Assembly: GCF_003751505.1 (NCBI RefSeq)
Contig: NZ_RJVB01000003.1
Span: forward strand, 246,712-310,711
Origin: Erwinia sp. JUb26
GTDB lineage: Bacteria > Pseudomonadota > Gammaproteobacteria > Enterobacterales > Enterobacteriaceae
Length of the DNA: 64,000 nt
Direction of reading: 5' to 3'
Under the pieces are notes generated by a model. That model searched no databases. It saw only the letters and a program-made list of their open reading frames with translations, and was not told the DNA's origin. A program made the translations under genes and the position numbers. Positions 28,894-37,508 of the stretch are shown one piece after another (within the stretch, counting starts at the first letter, position 1; each line of letters starts with the position of its first letter).

Positions 28894-28923
28894 CCCGAAC
28901 CGTCGATGCTGTGACGTTTCGGG
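28894..28923 (+). terminator. Hairpin after the major pilin gene
   Basis: CCCGAA(C)CGTC pairs with GACG(T)TTCGGG around loop GATGCTGT, six bases after the pilin stop, without a T tract. It is better read as a partial terminator or mRNA-stabilising hairpin that raises pilin relative to usher, as in other chaperone-usher operons. The remaining 155 bases to the usher show no further gene. Confidence 0.5.
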
Positions 28924-29078
28924 AGCTGCCAGGCCTCCTGCCGGTATCTGAATAGGGATGTCCCCAAATTTGGTTCACCGGTAGTGAGGCCTGAAAGCAC
29001 CCGTCAATCCGCATTTATTCCCCGTCACCCTCAGGCGAGGGGGAAAGCGCCGCTGCCGATAAGGACATCGTAAACGTT

Positions 29079-31604
29079 ATGACCAGTAGAAAAGCCACCA
29101 GAAGGTATTACGGGAAAATGGCATTTCCGCTCTGTCTGGTCATGGTATCGGTGTCCGGTCACGGCAGCAGCGACGAAATTCAGTTTAATACCGACGTCAT
29201 GGATGTTCAGGATCGCAAGAACATCGACCTCAGCCGTTTTACCCATAAGGGATACATCATGCCCGGGCGCTATACGATGAACGTGCGCCTGAATAGGGAT
29301 GCGCTGCGGGAACATGAGATCGATTTCTTCCTGGCCGACGATCGCCAGGGCAGCAGTTTGCCGTGTCTGACGGCACCTCTGGTGCAGACGTTTGGCCTGC
29401 GCGCTTCCGCCAGCGAACACCTCCGCTGGTGGCACAACGAACAGTGCCTGGATACCCGTAGTTTGAAAGGTATGCAGGCGCGTGGAGACCTCGCGACTGC
29501 CACGCTTCAGATCGGCCTGCCACAGGCCTGGCTGGAATACCGTTCGGAAAACTGGGACCCGCCTTCACGATGGGATAACGGCATCCCGGGCATTCTGCTG
29601 GACTACAGCATTAACAGTCAGGTGCGCTTCAATCAGCGCGGCAGCGACAGCCGGAATCTGGGTGGTACCGGGACCGTGGGCGCCAATGCCGGGACCTGGC
29701 GCCTGCGCGCAGACTGGCAGGGACGACAGGAGAACGACGGGACTGAAAAGCGACGCAACTTCGACTGGACGCGATATTACGCCTATCGCGCACTCCCTCA
29801 GCTTGAAGCAAAACTGGTCGTTGGTGAGGACTATCTGGTCTCTGACATTTTCGACAGTTTTCGCTTTGCCGGGGCCAGCATTAGGACCGATGACAATATG
29901 TTGCCGCCCAATCTTCGAGGTTATGCTCCGGAGATAACCGGCGTGGCGCGGACCAATGCGCGGGTGATCGTGATGCATCAGGGGCGCGTCCTGTATGAAT
30001 CCCAGGTCGCTGCAGGCCCCTTCCGCATTCAGGACATAAATGACGCCGTGCGGGGAGAACTGAATGTCCGTATTGAAGAGGAAGATGGCTCAGTCCAGAC
30101 CTTCAGCATGAATACCGCCAGCATTCCTTACCTGACGCGGCCGGGACGCGTTCGTTACAAAATTGCACTGGGCCGCCCAGTGAACTGGAATCATACCGCT
30201 CAGGGTTCAGCATTCGTCAGTGGTGAATTTTCCTGGGGTATCAACAGCGGCTGGTCGCTTTATGGCGGGACGATCGGCAGCGATAACTACCAAGCGCTGG
30301 CCGCGGGTATCGGGCGGGACTTACTGGCGTTTGGTGCCATGGCACTGGATGTGACCCGCTCTAACGCTCGTCTTCCCGGTGGTGAAACGCTGACCGGCAA
30401 CTCCTATCGCCTCAGTTACTCCAAGCGATTTGACGACTATGGCAGCCAGGTCACCTTTGCCGGCTATCGTTTTTCCGAACGCCAGTTTATGTCAATGGGC
30501 GACTATGTGGATGCCCGGCAGCATGCCGATACCGGCCGCAATACCGGCAATAGTAAAGAGATGTATACCGTCACCCTGGCCCAGGATATCCGTCCGCTGG
30601 CGACCAGTGCTCAACTCAGTTACAACCGGCAAACCTGGTGGGACCGGCCGGACAGCGAACGCTTCAGCGTGGCATTCTCCCGCTATTTCGATTTCCTGAT
30701 GTGGCGCAACCTCAGCCTGTCGGTTTCCGCCTACCGCAATCGATACAGCGGGAATCGTGACGATGGGGTTTACCTCTCGCTGTCGGTCCCGCTGGCTAAC
30801 AGCGGCACGCTTAGCTATAGCGGGTCGATGAGCAGCGATCGCAGCAGCCATCAGGTGGGTTATTCAAACCGTCTTGAAAACGGGGATAACTACAGCATCA
30901 GCAGCGGAAGGAGCCGAAACGGCCTGGAAGCGGGAGGGTACTACCAGCGTGACGGGAGCCTGGCGCAGCTGACCGGCAGCATGAACTATCAACAGAACCG
31001 ATACAGCACCCTGAGCGGTTCACTGAAAGGCGGGCTGACGGCGACGCCACAGGGAGTTGCCCTTCACAGACAAAACTCCGCCGGCGGTACGCGTCTGATG
31101 CTTGATACCGATGGTGTCAGCCATATCCCGGTCAGCGGCGGTGGCAATCTGGTGTGGAGTAACAGCGCGGGCAAACTGGTGATCCCGGATATGAGCAGCT
31201 ACTACCGCAACCAGGTGAGCATAGACATCAACAGGTTACCGGAGAATGCCGATGTTGCTTCGTCCGTCGCCCAGGCCACGCTCACGGAAGGCGCCATTGG
31301 CTATCGCCATTTCTCGGTGGTTGCCGGAGAAAAAGCGATGGCGGTGATCCGTCTGGCTAACGGTTCCGTGCCGCCCTTTGGTGCCGAAGTGCGTAACGCC
31401 CGGCAGCAGCAGGTTGGACTGGTTGCCGATAACGGAAGCGTTTATCTCAGCGGCATTCGTGCGGGTGAATCAATGTCCGTGCACTGGGACGGACGACCGC
31501 AGTGTGTACTGTCGTTACCGCAGCGGCTGAACCGCGACGTACTGGCTAATTTATTACTTCCCTGCGGGGATACTTTGCCGATGGCAAAAAAAGAAGAGGA
31601 TTAA
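29079..31604 (+). CDS. Fimbrial outer-membrane usher
   Basis: Usher of the FimD/PapC family, the outer-membrane assembly platform and secretion pore. In 841 residues: a signal region (about 15-30), the N-terminal chaperone-binding domain (about 32-150), the 24-stranded barrel with plug (about 160-660, with RDLLAFGAMALDVTRS typical of the barrel) and two C-terminal plug-like domains ending near a Cys pair (PQCVLS...LLPCGD). Start ATG 29079 is weakly supported by a ribosome site (AAGGACATCGTAAACGTT), and the internal ATG at MAFPLC is an alternative giving a more usual signal peptide. The chaperone gene follows after 2 bases. Confidence 0.93.
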   Translation: MTSRKATRRYYGKMAFPLCLVMVSVSGHGSSDEIQFNTDVMDVQDRKNIDLSRFTHKGYIMPGRYTMNVRLNRDALREHEIDFFLADDRQGSSLPCLTAPLVQTFGLRASASEHLRWWHNEQCLDTRSLKGMQARGDLATATLQIGLPQAWLEYRSENWDPPSRWDNGIPGILLDYSINSQVRFNQRGSDSRNLGGTGTVGANAGTWRLRADWQGRQENDGTEKRRNFDWTRYYAYRALPQLEAKLVVGEDYLVSDIFDSFRFAGASIRTDDNMLPPNLRGYAPEITGVARTNARVIVMHQGRVLYESQVAAGPFRIQDINDAVRGELNVRIEEEDGSVQTFSMNTASIPYLTRPGRVRYKIALGRPVNWNHTAQGSAFVSGEFSWGINSGWSLYGGTIGSDNYQALAAGIGRDLLAFGAMALDVTRSNARLPGGETLTGNSYRLSYSKRFDDYGSQVTFAGYRFSERQFMSMGDYVDARQHADTGRNTGNSKEMYTVTLAQDIRPLATSAQLSYNRQTWWDRPDSERFSVAFSRYFDFLMWRNLSLSVSAYRNRYSGNRDDGVYLSLSVPLANSGTLSYSGSMSSDRSSHQVGYSNRLENGDNYSISSGRSRNGLEAGGYYQRDGSLAQLTGSMNYQQNRYSTLSGSLKGGLTATPQGVALHRQNSAGGTRLMLDTDGVSHIPVSGGGNLVWSNSAGKLVIPDMSSYYRNQVSIDINRLPENADVASSVAQATLTEGAIGYRHFSVVAGEKAMAVIRLANGSVPPFGAEVRNARQQQVGLVADNGSVYLSGIRAGESMSVHWDGRPQCVLSLPQRLNRDVLANLLLPCGDTLPMAKKEED

Positions 31605-31606
31605 AC

Positions 31607-32359
31607 ATGGCCTTTTGGCAAACAGCGGGGCGACTGTGCCTCACGGGCATGGTGCTCGTTTCAACCGGATCTCAGGCTGCTATTGCGCTGGACAGAACGA
31701 GAGTGATCGTGGACGCGGGTAATCAGTCTGTCAGCCTGTCGGTGGCAAATGAAAACCCACGCCTGCCTTATCTGGCGCAGGCCTGGATTGAGGATGAACG
31801 CCATAACAAGGTGACGACACCACTGATCACCCTGCCGCCGGTACAGCGCATTGAACCGGGGGAAAAAAGCCAGCTTAAAATCCAGGCACTGCCGGCGATC
31901 AATCTGCTGGCGCAGGACAAGGAAACGCTGTTTTATTTTAACCTGCGCGAAATCCCCCCGCGCAGCGACAAGCCCAACACGCTGCAAATCGCCCTGCAAA
32001 CGCGGATCAAGCTTTTCTTCCGCCCGGCGGCGCTAAAAGTGTCGGCGTCCGGCTACCAGTCGCCGGTACAAAAGCAACTCACCCTAATCCGTGAGGGAGG
32101 TCGTTACCGGCTGAATAATCCCACGGGTTACTACGTCACGATTGTTGAAGCGTCTGGCCGCGTGGATGGTCCGTCGGTAAAGGGATTCGAACCGATAATG
32201 GTGGTGCCGCGTGCCAGTGAGCCGTTGAGCGCCAGCATTGCGCAGCTGGGGGACACGCCAGTATTGAAATACGTTAACGACTTCGGCGGCCGCTCAACGC
32301 TGATTTTCCGCTGCGCGTCGTCGGAGTGCAGCGTGGCAGATGTGCTGAACAAGGGCTGA
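31607..32359 (+). CDS. Periplasmic fimbrial chaperone
   Basis: PapD/FimC-family chaperone that caps pilins in the periplasm. The 250-residue precursor has a signal peptide ending near SQA (residue 24), then two immunoglobulin-like domains. The conserved subunit-anchoring Arg is in LDRTRVIV and the Lys in TRIKLFFRP; the FGS/FGL family signature region LFYFNLREIPP is present. A C-terminal Cys pair (FRCASSECS) is visible. It is coupled to the usher (2-base gap) and precedes the adhesin gene by 19 bases. Confidence 0.93.
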   Translation: MAFWQTAGRLCLTGMVLVSTGSQAAIALDRTRVIVDAGNQSVSLSVANENPRLPYLAQAWIEDERHNKVTTPLITLPPVQRIEPGEKSQLKIQALPAINLLAQDKETLFYFNLREIPPRSDKPNTLQIALQTRIKLFFRPAALKVSASGYQSPVQKQLTLIREGGRYRLNNPTGYYVTIVEASGRVDGPSVKGFEPIMVVPRASEPLSASIAQLGDTPVLKYVNDFGGRSTLIFRCASSECSVADVLNKG

Positions 32360-32378
32360 TGCCAGACAGGGAAGCGTT

Positions 32379-33335
32379 ATGACGATGCGATTTTTTTTAC
32401 TGCCATATGTTCTTTTCACTACGCTGGTACTGTTGTTTTCCAATGAGAGCGCGGCATTTTCCTGCATTGATAAACGTGATGGCCGGGCGTTTGATGCCGT
32501 CGGCCAGCGCAATATTGATGTAACGGTGAATCTATCCCCGGAAATCATGATAGGCGATGTGGTGATCTTCGATCTGGCTAACTATTTTCAGTGCCAGAAC
32601 ACGATTCCCAATCGTTATGTCGACTACATGCGCATCAATGCCGGTAGCTATCAGACTTCACTTGACGCCAACTTCAGCAGTGGGCTGGAAGTGCAGGGAC
32701 AGCGGCATCTGAACCCCATCACGTCAGCGCTGATGGTTTACGACCTGCGAGATAGTAACTGGCATGATCTGCAGGTTAAGGCGTTTTATCAGCTGAAAGA
32801 CCGTCCGGGTAAAGGGGTATACATCAAGGCAGGGACGGTGGTGGCGAGTCTGCAACTGTACAAATGGAGCATTCCCGCCGGGGGCGTGTTTACCGCTAAC
32901 TGGCGCGTGCTGGCGGCAAATGATGCCTACTACACCTCCGGGACCTGCGCCATTAATAATAGCCAGGACATTGATGTTAATTTTGGTCTGATAGCCAGAG
33001 AGCAGGTAACCCGCAGTGCCGCTACCAGTCCGTTTCGCCGTGAGGTGACGGTCCCCTATCAATGCAAAGATAACGGCAACTGGGCGATCAAAATGACCCT
33101 TTCCGCCGATGCCAGTGCCTTCTCCGCGTCAGCGGTGAAAACCAGCAATCCTGACCTGGGGGTGGAAATCTACCATCAGGGCAAATTGATCAAGCCGTTC
33201 GACAGTATCGATAGCCAGATTGTTAACGGTGCCGGAAGCGATGATTTTACCTTCAGTCTGGTGGGGTCAGGCAAAAGTGGGATGGCCACCGGCCCCTTTA
33301 CCGGCTCTGCCGTGCTGGTGATGAGCCTGCAATAA
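32379..33335 (+). CDS. FimH-like two-domain tip adhesin
   Basis: Putative fimbrial tip adhesin, 318 residues. A 26-residue signal peptide would leave mature Phe1-Ser-Cys, like FimH Phe1-Ala-Cys. The lectin-like domain spans about residues 27-190 and the pilin domain 195-318 (GTCAINNSQDIDVNFG...PYQC). By hand alignment with E. coli FimH, Phe1, Asn46 and Asp54 are kept, while Asp47 is Thr, Tyr48 is Ile, Gln133 is Lys, Asn135 is Ser and Asp140 is Gly. Sugar specificity is therefore likely to differ from mannose. The protein lacks a donor strand extension before the pilin domain, as expected for a tip protein. Confidence 0.85.
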   Translation: MTMRFFLLPYVLFTTLVLLFSNESAAFSCIDKRDGRAFDAVGQRNIDVTVNLSPEIMIGDVVIFDLANYFQCQNTIPNRYVDYMRINAGSYQTSLDANFSSGLEVQGQRHLNPITSALMVYDLRDSNWHDLQVKAFYQLKDRPGKGVYIKAGTVVASLQLYKWSIPAGGVFTANWRVLAANDAYYTSGTCAINNSQDIDVNFGLIAREQVTRSAATSPFRREVTVPYQCKDNGNWAIKMTLSADASAFSASAVKTSNPDLGVEIYHQGKLIKPFDSIDSQIVNGAGSDDFTFSLVGSGKSGMATGPFTGSAVLVMSLQ

Positions 33336-33375
33336 CGCTGGCCGGTAAGCCAATCTAATCAGGAGTGAAAATACC

Positions 33376-33882
33376 ATGCGAGTCTTTCTCAGCGTGATGT
33401 TGATGCTTGTGCTTTCGTCAGGGGCGTTCGCCGTTGGCAATAACGGTTACGGCAATATCAGCATTCGCGGCGTCGTCATTGATGCTCCCTGTTCTGTCGC
33501 GCCAGGCGACGAGGATTTGCAGGTCAACTTTGGTCAGGTTGCCAGCGCCTCGTTGACCGCAGGCCGCGCCTCGCCCGCACAGGACTTTAGTATCAGGTTA
33601 CTCCGCTGCTCGCGCCAGATGAGAAATCAGGTGCGGGTCATGTTCAGCGGCAGTGCCTTCAGCGATGGGTTGTTTAAGCCCGGCAGTACAGAGGCTTCAT
33701 TTGGTATTGCGATCCGCGATCCGCACGATCGTCCGGTTATCAACGGTCAGCCCATCGCCTGGCAGGCGCTCGCCGACGGCGATAACGTGCTGCATTTCAG
33801 CGCGTTTCTGAAAGGGCGGCAACAGACGATCGCGCCGGGAGATTTCCAGGCACAGGTCCTTTTTTATCTTGAATATCAGTAA
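33376..33882 (+). CDS. Minor fimbrial subunit
   Basis: Secreted pilin-family protein of 168 residues with signal peptide ending at AFA (residue 20). The segment ISIRGVVIDAPCSVAPGDEDL resembles that of the major subunit (SGSIVNAPCSIAPGADDL), with a second Cys at RLLRCS and C-terminal strand VLFYLEYQ. Its position after the adhesin suggests an adaptor or a terminator/anchor subunit. Ribosome site CAGGAGTGAAAATACC. Confidence 0.88.
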   Translation: MRVFLSVMLMLVLSSGAFAVGNNGYGNISIRGVVIDAPCSVAPGDEDLQVNFGQVASASLTAGRASPAQDFSIRLLRCSRQMRNQVRVMFSGSAFSDGLFKPGSTEASFGIAIRDPHDRPVINGQPIAWQALADGDNVLHFSAFLKGRQQTIAPGDFQAQVLFYLEYQ

Positions 33883-33912
33883 TAGCGAACAGCTATCAGG
33901 GAGAGCGTGGTG

Positions 33913-34308
33913 ATGAAATTAATAACGCCGTACGGCAGGAACATAGCGCTGATGATGCTGCTGCTCGGGCTGGCAGGATGCCAGGCAAAGAAGCCGCAGG
34001 CGATAGCTAAATTACAGGCAGAAGAGACGCTGGCAGCCAGCAGCGGAGACGGTGGGCAGATGGCACTGTGTTTTAAACAACTGGAAGCGCTGAAGGTGAT
34101 GCAATCTGCGCGCTATCCCTCGCTGCTGGCTGAGTTTAACCAACTGATGGCGGGAGCAGCGAAGTACGGTAGCGTGCGAAAAACGATCGGCCCCCTTAAC
34201 CAGGATACCGGCGACGCTTTTTTTCGCTTTCGCGCCAACATGATTTGTTCAAAGATCGATAGTGCACTGCTGTCTGCACTGATTGAACAGGACGGGAGCA
34301 CGTCATGA
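33913..34308 (+). CDS. Small lipoprotein of the fimbrial operon, function unknown
   Basis: A 131-residue protein with a clear lipoprotein signal: basic start, hydrophobic core ALMMLLLGL and lipobox LAGC (Cys near residue 25). Residue +2 is Gln, so outer-membrane sorting is likely. The rest is mostly helical, with two Cys (ALCFKQLE and MICSKID) that could form a disulfide. I do not recognise the family. Start: ATG at 33913 after AGGGAGAG; GTG codons at 33907 and 33910 are alternatives. The stop overlaps the next gene by 4 bases, so the two are translationally coupled. Confidence 0.75.
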   Translation: MKLITPYGRNIALMMLLLGLAGCQAKKPQAIAKLQAEETLAASSGDGGQMALCFKQLEALKVMQSARYPSLLAEFNQLMAGAAKYGSVRKTIGPLNQDTGDAFFRFRANMICSKIDSALLSALIEQDGSTS

Positions 34309-35450
34309 ACATTTCAGGTCAGACCCGGCTGCGCCAGTCACGAACGATTTCACTCTGTCTGTTAACGATCGCGGCCGCTGGCTATCCGGCGACGGAGGGC
34401 AGGGCGTCCGATACGGAGATCCCGGCGATTTTACAGTTCGCCGCGCAGTATCACATGATGACGAAGACCGAAATGGATAAAACGAACGCTGTCGGCAAGG
34501 CTGCGAAGCCCGGGTCAACGTCGTTGCCGCCGCCCGCCCCGAAAACAGAAAAATCGACCACCTCAGCCTGGCGGCTGAATAACGACAAACAGCTTTTAGC
34601 GCTTAATCAGGCGCTGCAGGCATCCTTACAGCGCCAAAAGAGGCTGGAACAGGAAAACCAGCGGCTGAAAAAACCGCCTCTTAAACTCGATGTCTCGGGA
34701 GCGCTGGCCAGAGGTTGGGGGGCGTTAAAGCAGCAACTGACCCTGCCGCCGCTGCCCACCGAGCCGATCCGTGCGCTAACCCGGCAGGAGCTGAACCAGG
34801 CGGATATACGTCAGGACTATGCTGCGGGGATCTCGCTCGGCAATGAGATCCTGCGCATGCAGTCTGAACATCAGCAATGGGGTATTCCAGGCGACAGGCG
34901 CACAATTCTGGCCGGCATCCGCGATCTTTTCGCCGGACAGGCACGACTGAATCCCGGGGAAGTAAACGACGCGCTGGCTGCGGTCGATCGGCAGGTGGCG
35001 GCCAGCCGTGAAAAAATGCGCGAACAACAAACCCGGACGGGGGTAGCCTATCAGGCTTCATTTATGCAGCAAAAAGGTAGCCTCACCGCCGACATGGGCT
35101 ATGGCTACCGGATTGATTATCGCGGCAAAGGAAAGATAGCCAGCGATGCGATAATTGAAGTGGCGGTAAAAGAGATGCGGGTGGATGGAAAGGTGATCCA
35201 GGATATGGATGCAGGTGGAGCGCTTTTGTCGCAGCGTCTTGATGAGTTTCCTCCTGTATTCCGCGATGCGCTGGCGCGTCTGGAAAACCATGGCAGTATG
35301 ACTTTGCTGGTGCCGCCGGATCTGGCCTACGGTGAGGCAGGTTATCCGCCTGATATTCCTCCCGGTGCTTACATGATTTACCAGATCCGTATCTCTGATG
35401 TCTTTGATGCCGATACCCCAACTCTCCGTGCGAAGGCAAAGTCATCCTGA
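34305..35450 (+). CDS. Periplasmic FKBP-type peptidyl-prolyl isomerase-like protein
   Basis: A 381-residue secreted protein. A signal peptide appears to end near GRA-SD (residue 36). Residues about 85-125 are a charged coiled coil (LNQALQASLQRQKRLEQENQRLKK), about 165-260 resemble the helical FKBP_N dimerisation domain of FkpA/Mip (DYAAGISLGNEILRMQSE, ALAAVDRQVAASREKM), and about 270-370 are FKBP-like (LLVPPDLAYGEAGYP, IPPGAYMIYQIRISDV). Compared with FkpA the pocket FD pair is replaced around KVIQDMD, and the Trp of PGWTEGL is Phe, so isomerase activity may be weak. It probably assists folding of fimbrial subunits or of the adhesin. The start overlaps the lipoprotein stop (ATGA). Confidence 0.82.
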   Translation: MNISGQTRLRQSRTISLCLLTIAAAGYPATEGRASDTEIPAILQFAAQYHMMTKTEMDKTNAVGKAAKPGSTSLPPPAPKTEKSTTSAWRLNNDKQLLALNQALQASLQRQKRLEQENQRLKKPPLKLDVSGALARGWGALKQQLTLPPLPTEPIRALTRQELNQADIRQDYAAGISLGNEILRMQSEHQQWGIPGDRRTILAGIRDLFAGQARLNPGEVNDALAAVDRQVAASREKMREQQTRTGVAYQASFMQQKGSLTADMGYGYRIDYRGKGKIASDAIIEVAVKEMRVDGKVIQDMDAGGALLSQRLDEFPPVFRDALARLENHGSMTLLVPPDLAYGEAGYPPDIPPGAYMIYQIRISDVFDADTPTLRAKAKSS

Positions 35451-35759
35451 GCACGACTAAGACAATAAAGCAGCGAATTGACGCTGACGACATCTTCTGT
35501 TTTCGCTCACATCCTGCTATTTTCTTGCTGGAAAGAGCGATTGAGCATTACCGAAAACATCTTGTTTCTTTTCAATCTTCTAATGCCACTAAACCGCCGG
35601 GGGCAGAGTCTGCTATATTCTCAATATCGATGATGATTGTGAATGGCCCGGCTTTCTCCGGAGAGCGGTGGTGGTGACTTAGCGCTGTGCGCTGATTTTC
35701 TTCTGTGCTGCACGTTTATCTGCCAGTTATTCACCCTGATGAATCAATGGAATACACCT

Positions 35760-37427
35760 ATGATCAAAAAGTTAAGTCTCTGTGCACTCGCCGTATGCTC
35801 TGCACTGTCCGGCGTGTCCGCATGGGCAGCCGATAGTGATTACCAGCTGGAACAGGTGCTGATGATGAGCCGCCACAACCTGCGTGCGCCGCTGGCGGAC
35901 AACGGCAGCGTGCTGGCGCAGGCAACGAAAAAAGCCTGGCCAAAGTGGGATGTACCGGGCGGTCAGCTGACCACCAAGGGCGGCGTGCTGGAAGTGTATA
36001 TGGGGCGCTACACCCGTGAATGGCTGGCGCAGCAGGGCCTGGTAAAAGATGGCGAATGTCCTTCCCCTGACGCGATTTATGCCTACGCTAACAGCCTGCA
36101 GCGTACCGTCGCCACCGCACAGTTCTTTATCACCGGCGCGTTCCCGGGATGCGATGTTACGGTGTCCCATCAGGATGAAATGGGGTCGATGGATCCGATC
36201 TTTAATCCGGTTATCACCAGCAGTACGGAAGACTTCAACAAGCAGGCGCTGTCGGCAATGAATGCCGAAGGCGAGAAGCTGGCGCTGAAGCCCGCTTTCC
36301 AGCGCCTGGAAAAAATTATTGATTACAAAAACTCTGCGGCCTGCAACGGCAAAAAGCAGTGCGATCTTTCCAGCACCAATCAGAACACCTTCAGCGCCGA
36401 CAGCGGCAAAGAGCCCGGAGTTTCCGGTCCGCTGAAAGTGGGTAACTCACTGGTTGACGCGTTTACCCTGCAGTATTACGAAGGCATGCCGCTCGACCAG
36501 GTGGCCTGGGGACAGATCAAAACCCCTGAGCAGTGGAAAGAGCTGTCGGCGATTAAAAATGGCTATCAGGACACGCTGTTCACCTCACCGCTGGTCGCCC
36601 GCGAAGTGGCCGCACCGCTGGTGGACTACATCCGCAGCATGCTGATCGACCAGGATAAAGACAGCGCACCGAAAGTTACCCTGATGGTCGGGCATGATTC
36701 CAATATCGCCTCGTTACTGACCGCGCTGGACTTTAAGCCTTACGATCTGGCGGATCAGAACGAGCGCACGCCGATTGGTGGGATGATTCAGTTCCAGCGC
36801 TGGCTGGATAAGAAAAACAACCGCGAGCTGGTCAAGGTGGAATACGTTTACCAGAGCACCGAGCAGCTGCGCGATGCAGAGCCGCTGTCGCTGGATAACC
36901 CGCCGAAGCGCGTGACTCTGCAAATGGCCGGCTGCCAGACTGACGCGAATGGATTCTGCCCGTGGGATCAGTTCACTGCGGTGCTGAATACCGCGCTGCA
37001 GGGCACCTCGATGCAGGTTGCTGAGCCCGTTGCCGCCTCGGCCGATGCGGCCGACGTGACGAAGGAAGCGTCCGACAAAGCTGCTGCGGATCAGGCCGCC
37101 GCCGAGAAGGCGACGCAGGATAAAGCCGCGACGGAAGCCAAAGATAAAGCGGCTGCTGAACAGGCGGCAAAAGATAAGGCCGCTCAGGAAAAAGCGGTGA
37201 AGGAAAAAGTGGCTGCTGAGAAAGCCGCAGCTGAGAAAGCCACAGCCGAGAAGGCGGCTGCAGAACAGGCAGCGAAAGAGAAAGCGGCCGCTGAAAAGGC
37301 TGCTGCTGATAAGGCGGCAGCGGAAAAAGCCGCCGCTGACAAAGATAAAGCCAGCGAGACCAAAACCGCTCAGCCTGATTCTGCAGGCAGTGCTGATAAA
37401 ACGCAGGCTCAGCCTTCAGCGGGCTAA
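35760..37427 (+). CDS. agp: Glucose-1-phosphatase with long Ala/Lys-rich C-terminal extension
   Basis: Periplasmic histidine acid phosphatase that releases phosphate from glucose 1-phosphate and, weakly, from inositol phosphates. The signal peptide ends at AWA (residue 23); RHNLRAP at 38-44 holds the nucleophilic His and His312-Asp313 lies in MVGHDSN. The catalytic part matches E. coli Agp (413 residues), but the protein continues to 555: residues about 418-555 are dominated by A, K, E and D in [10 protein letters not shown]-type repeats like the TolA helical domain. ATG 35760 fits the signal peptide; the frame opens further upstream (35643) without support. A strong terminator follows. Confidence 0.93.
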   Translation: MIKKLSLCALAVCSALSGVSAWAADSDYQLEQVLMMSRHNLRAPLADNGSVLAQATKKAWPKWDVPGGQLTTKGGVLEVYMGRYTREWLAQQGLVKDGECPSPDAIYAYANSLQRTVATAQFFITGAFPGCDVTVSHQDEMGSMDPIFNPVITSSTEDFNKQALSAMNAEGEKLALKPAFQRLEKIIDYKNSAACNGKKQCDLSSTNQNTFSADSGKEPGVSGPLKVGNSLVDAFTLQYYEGMPLDQVAWGQIKTPEQWKELSAIKNGYQDTLFTSPLVAREVAAPLVDYIRSMLIDQDKDSAPKVTLMVGHDSNIASLLTALDFKPYDLADQNERTPIGGMIQFQRWLDKKNNRELVKVEYVYQSTEQLRDAEPLSLDNPPKRVTLQMAGCQTDANGFCPWDQFTAVLNTALQGTSMQVAEPVAASADAADVTKEASDKAAADQAAAEKATQDKAATEAKDKAAAEQAAKDKAAQEKAVKEKVAAEKAAAEKATAEKAAAEQAAKEKAAAEKAAADKAAAEKAAADKDKASETKTAQPDSAGSADKTQAQPSAG

Positions 37428-37455
37428 TAGCCGCGGTAAATTCGCGCCAGCGTTA

Positions 37456-37487
37456 AAAGGCCGACACCCGGGTGTCGGCCTTTTTTT
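37456..37487. terminator. Bidirectional terminator between agp and aldehyde dehydrogenase gene
   Basis: AAAGGCCGACACCC (37456-37469) pairs with GGGTGTCGGCCTTT (37470-37483), followed by more T. A 14-base stem with almost no loop as drawn; opening the innermost pairs gives a usable loop. The A run gives a T tract on the other strand. Confidence 0.9.
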
Positions 37488-37508
37488 CACTGTTTTTCAA
37501 GGTAGGGC

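Noticed and set aside
26627-35759. Integrative element at tRNA-Ser
   Set aside because: No integrase, excisionase or repeat of the tRNA 3' end was found beyond the second tRNA copy.
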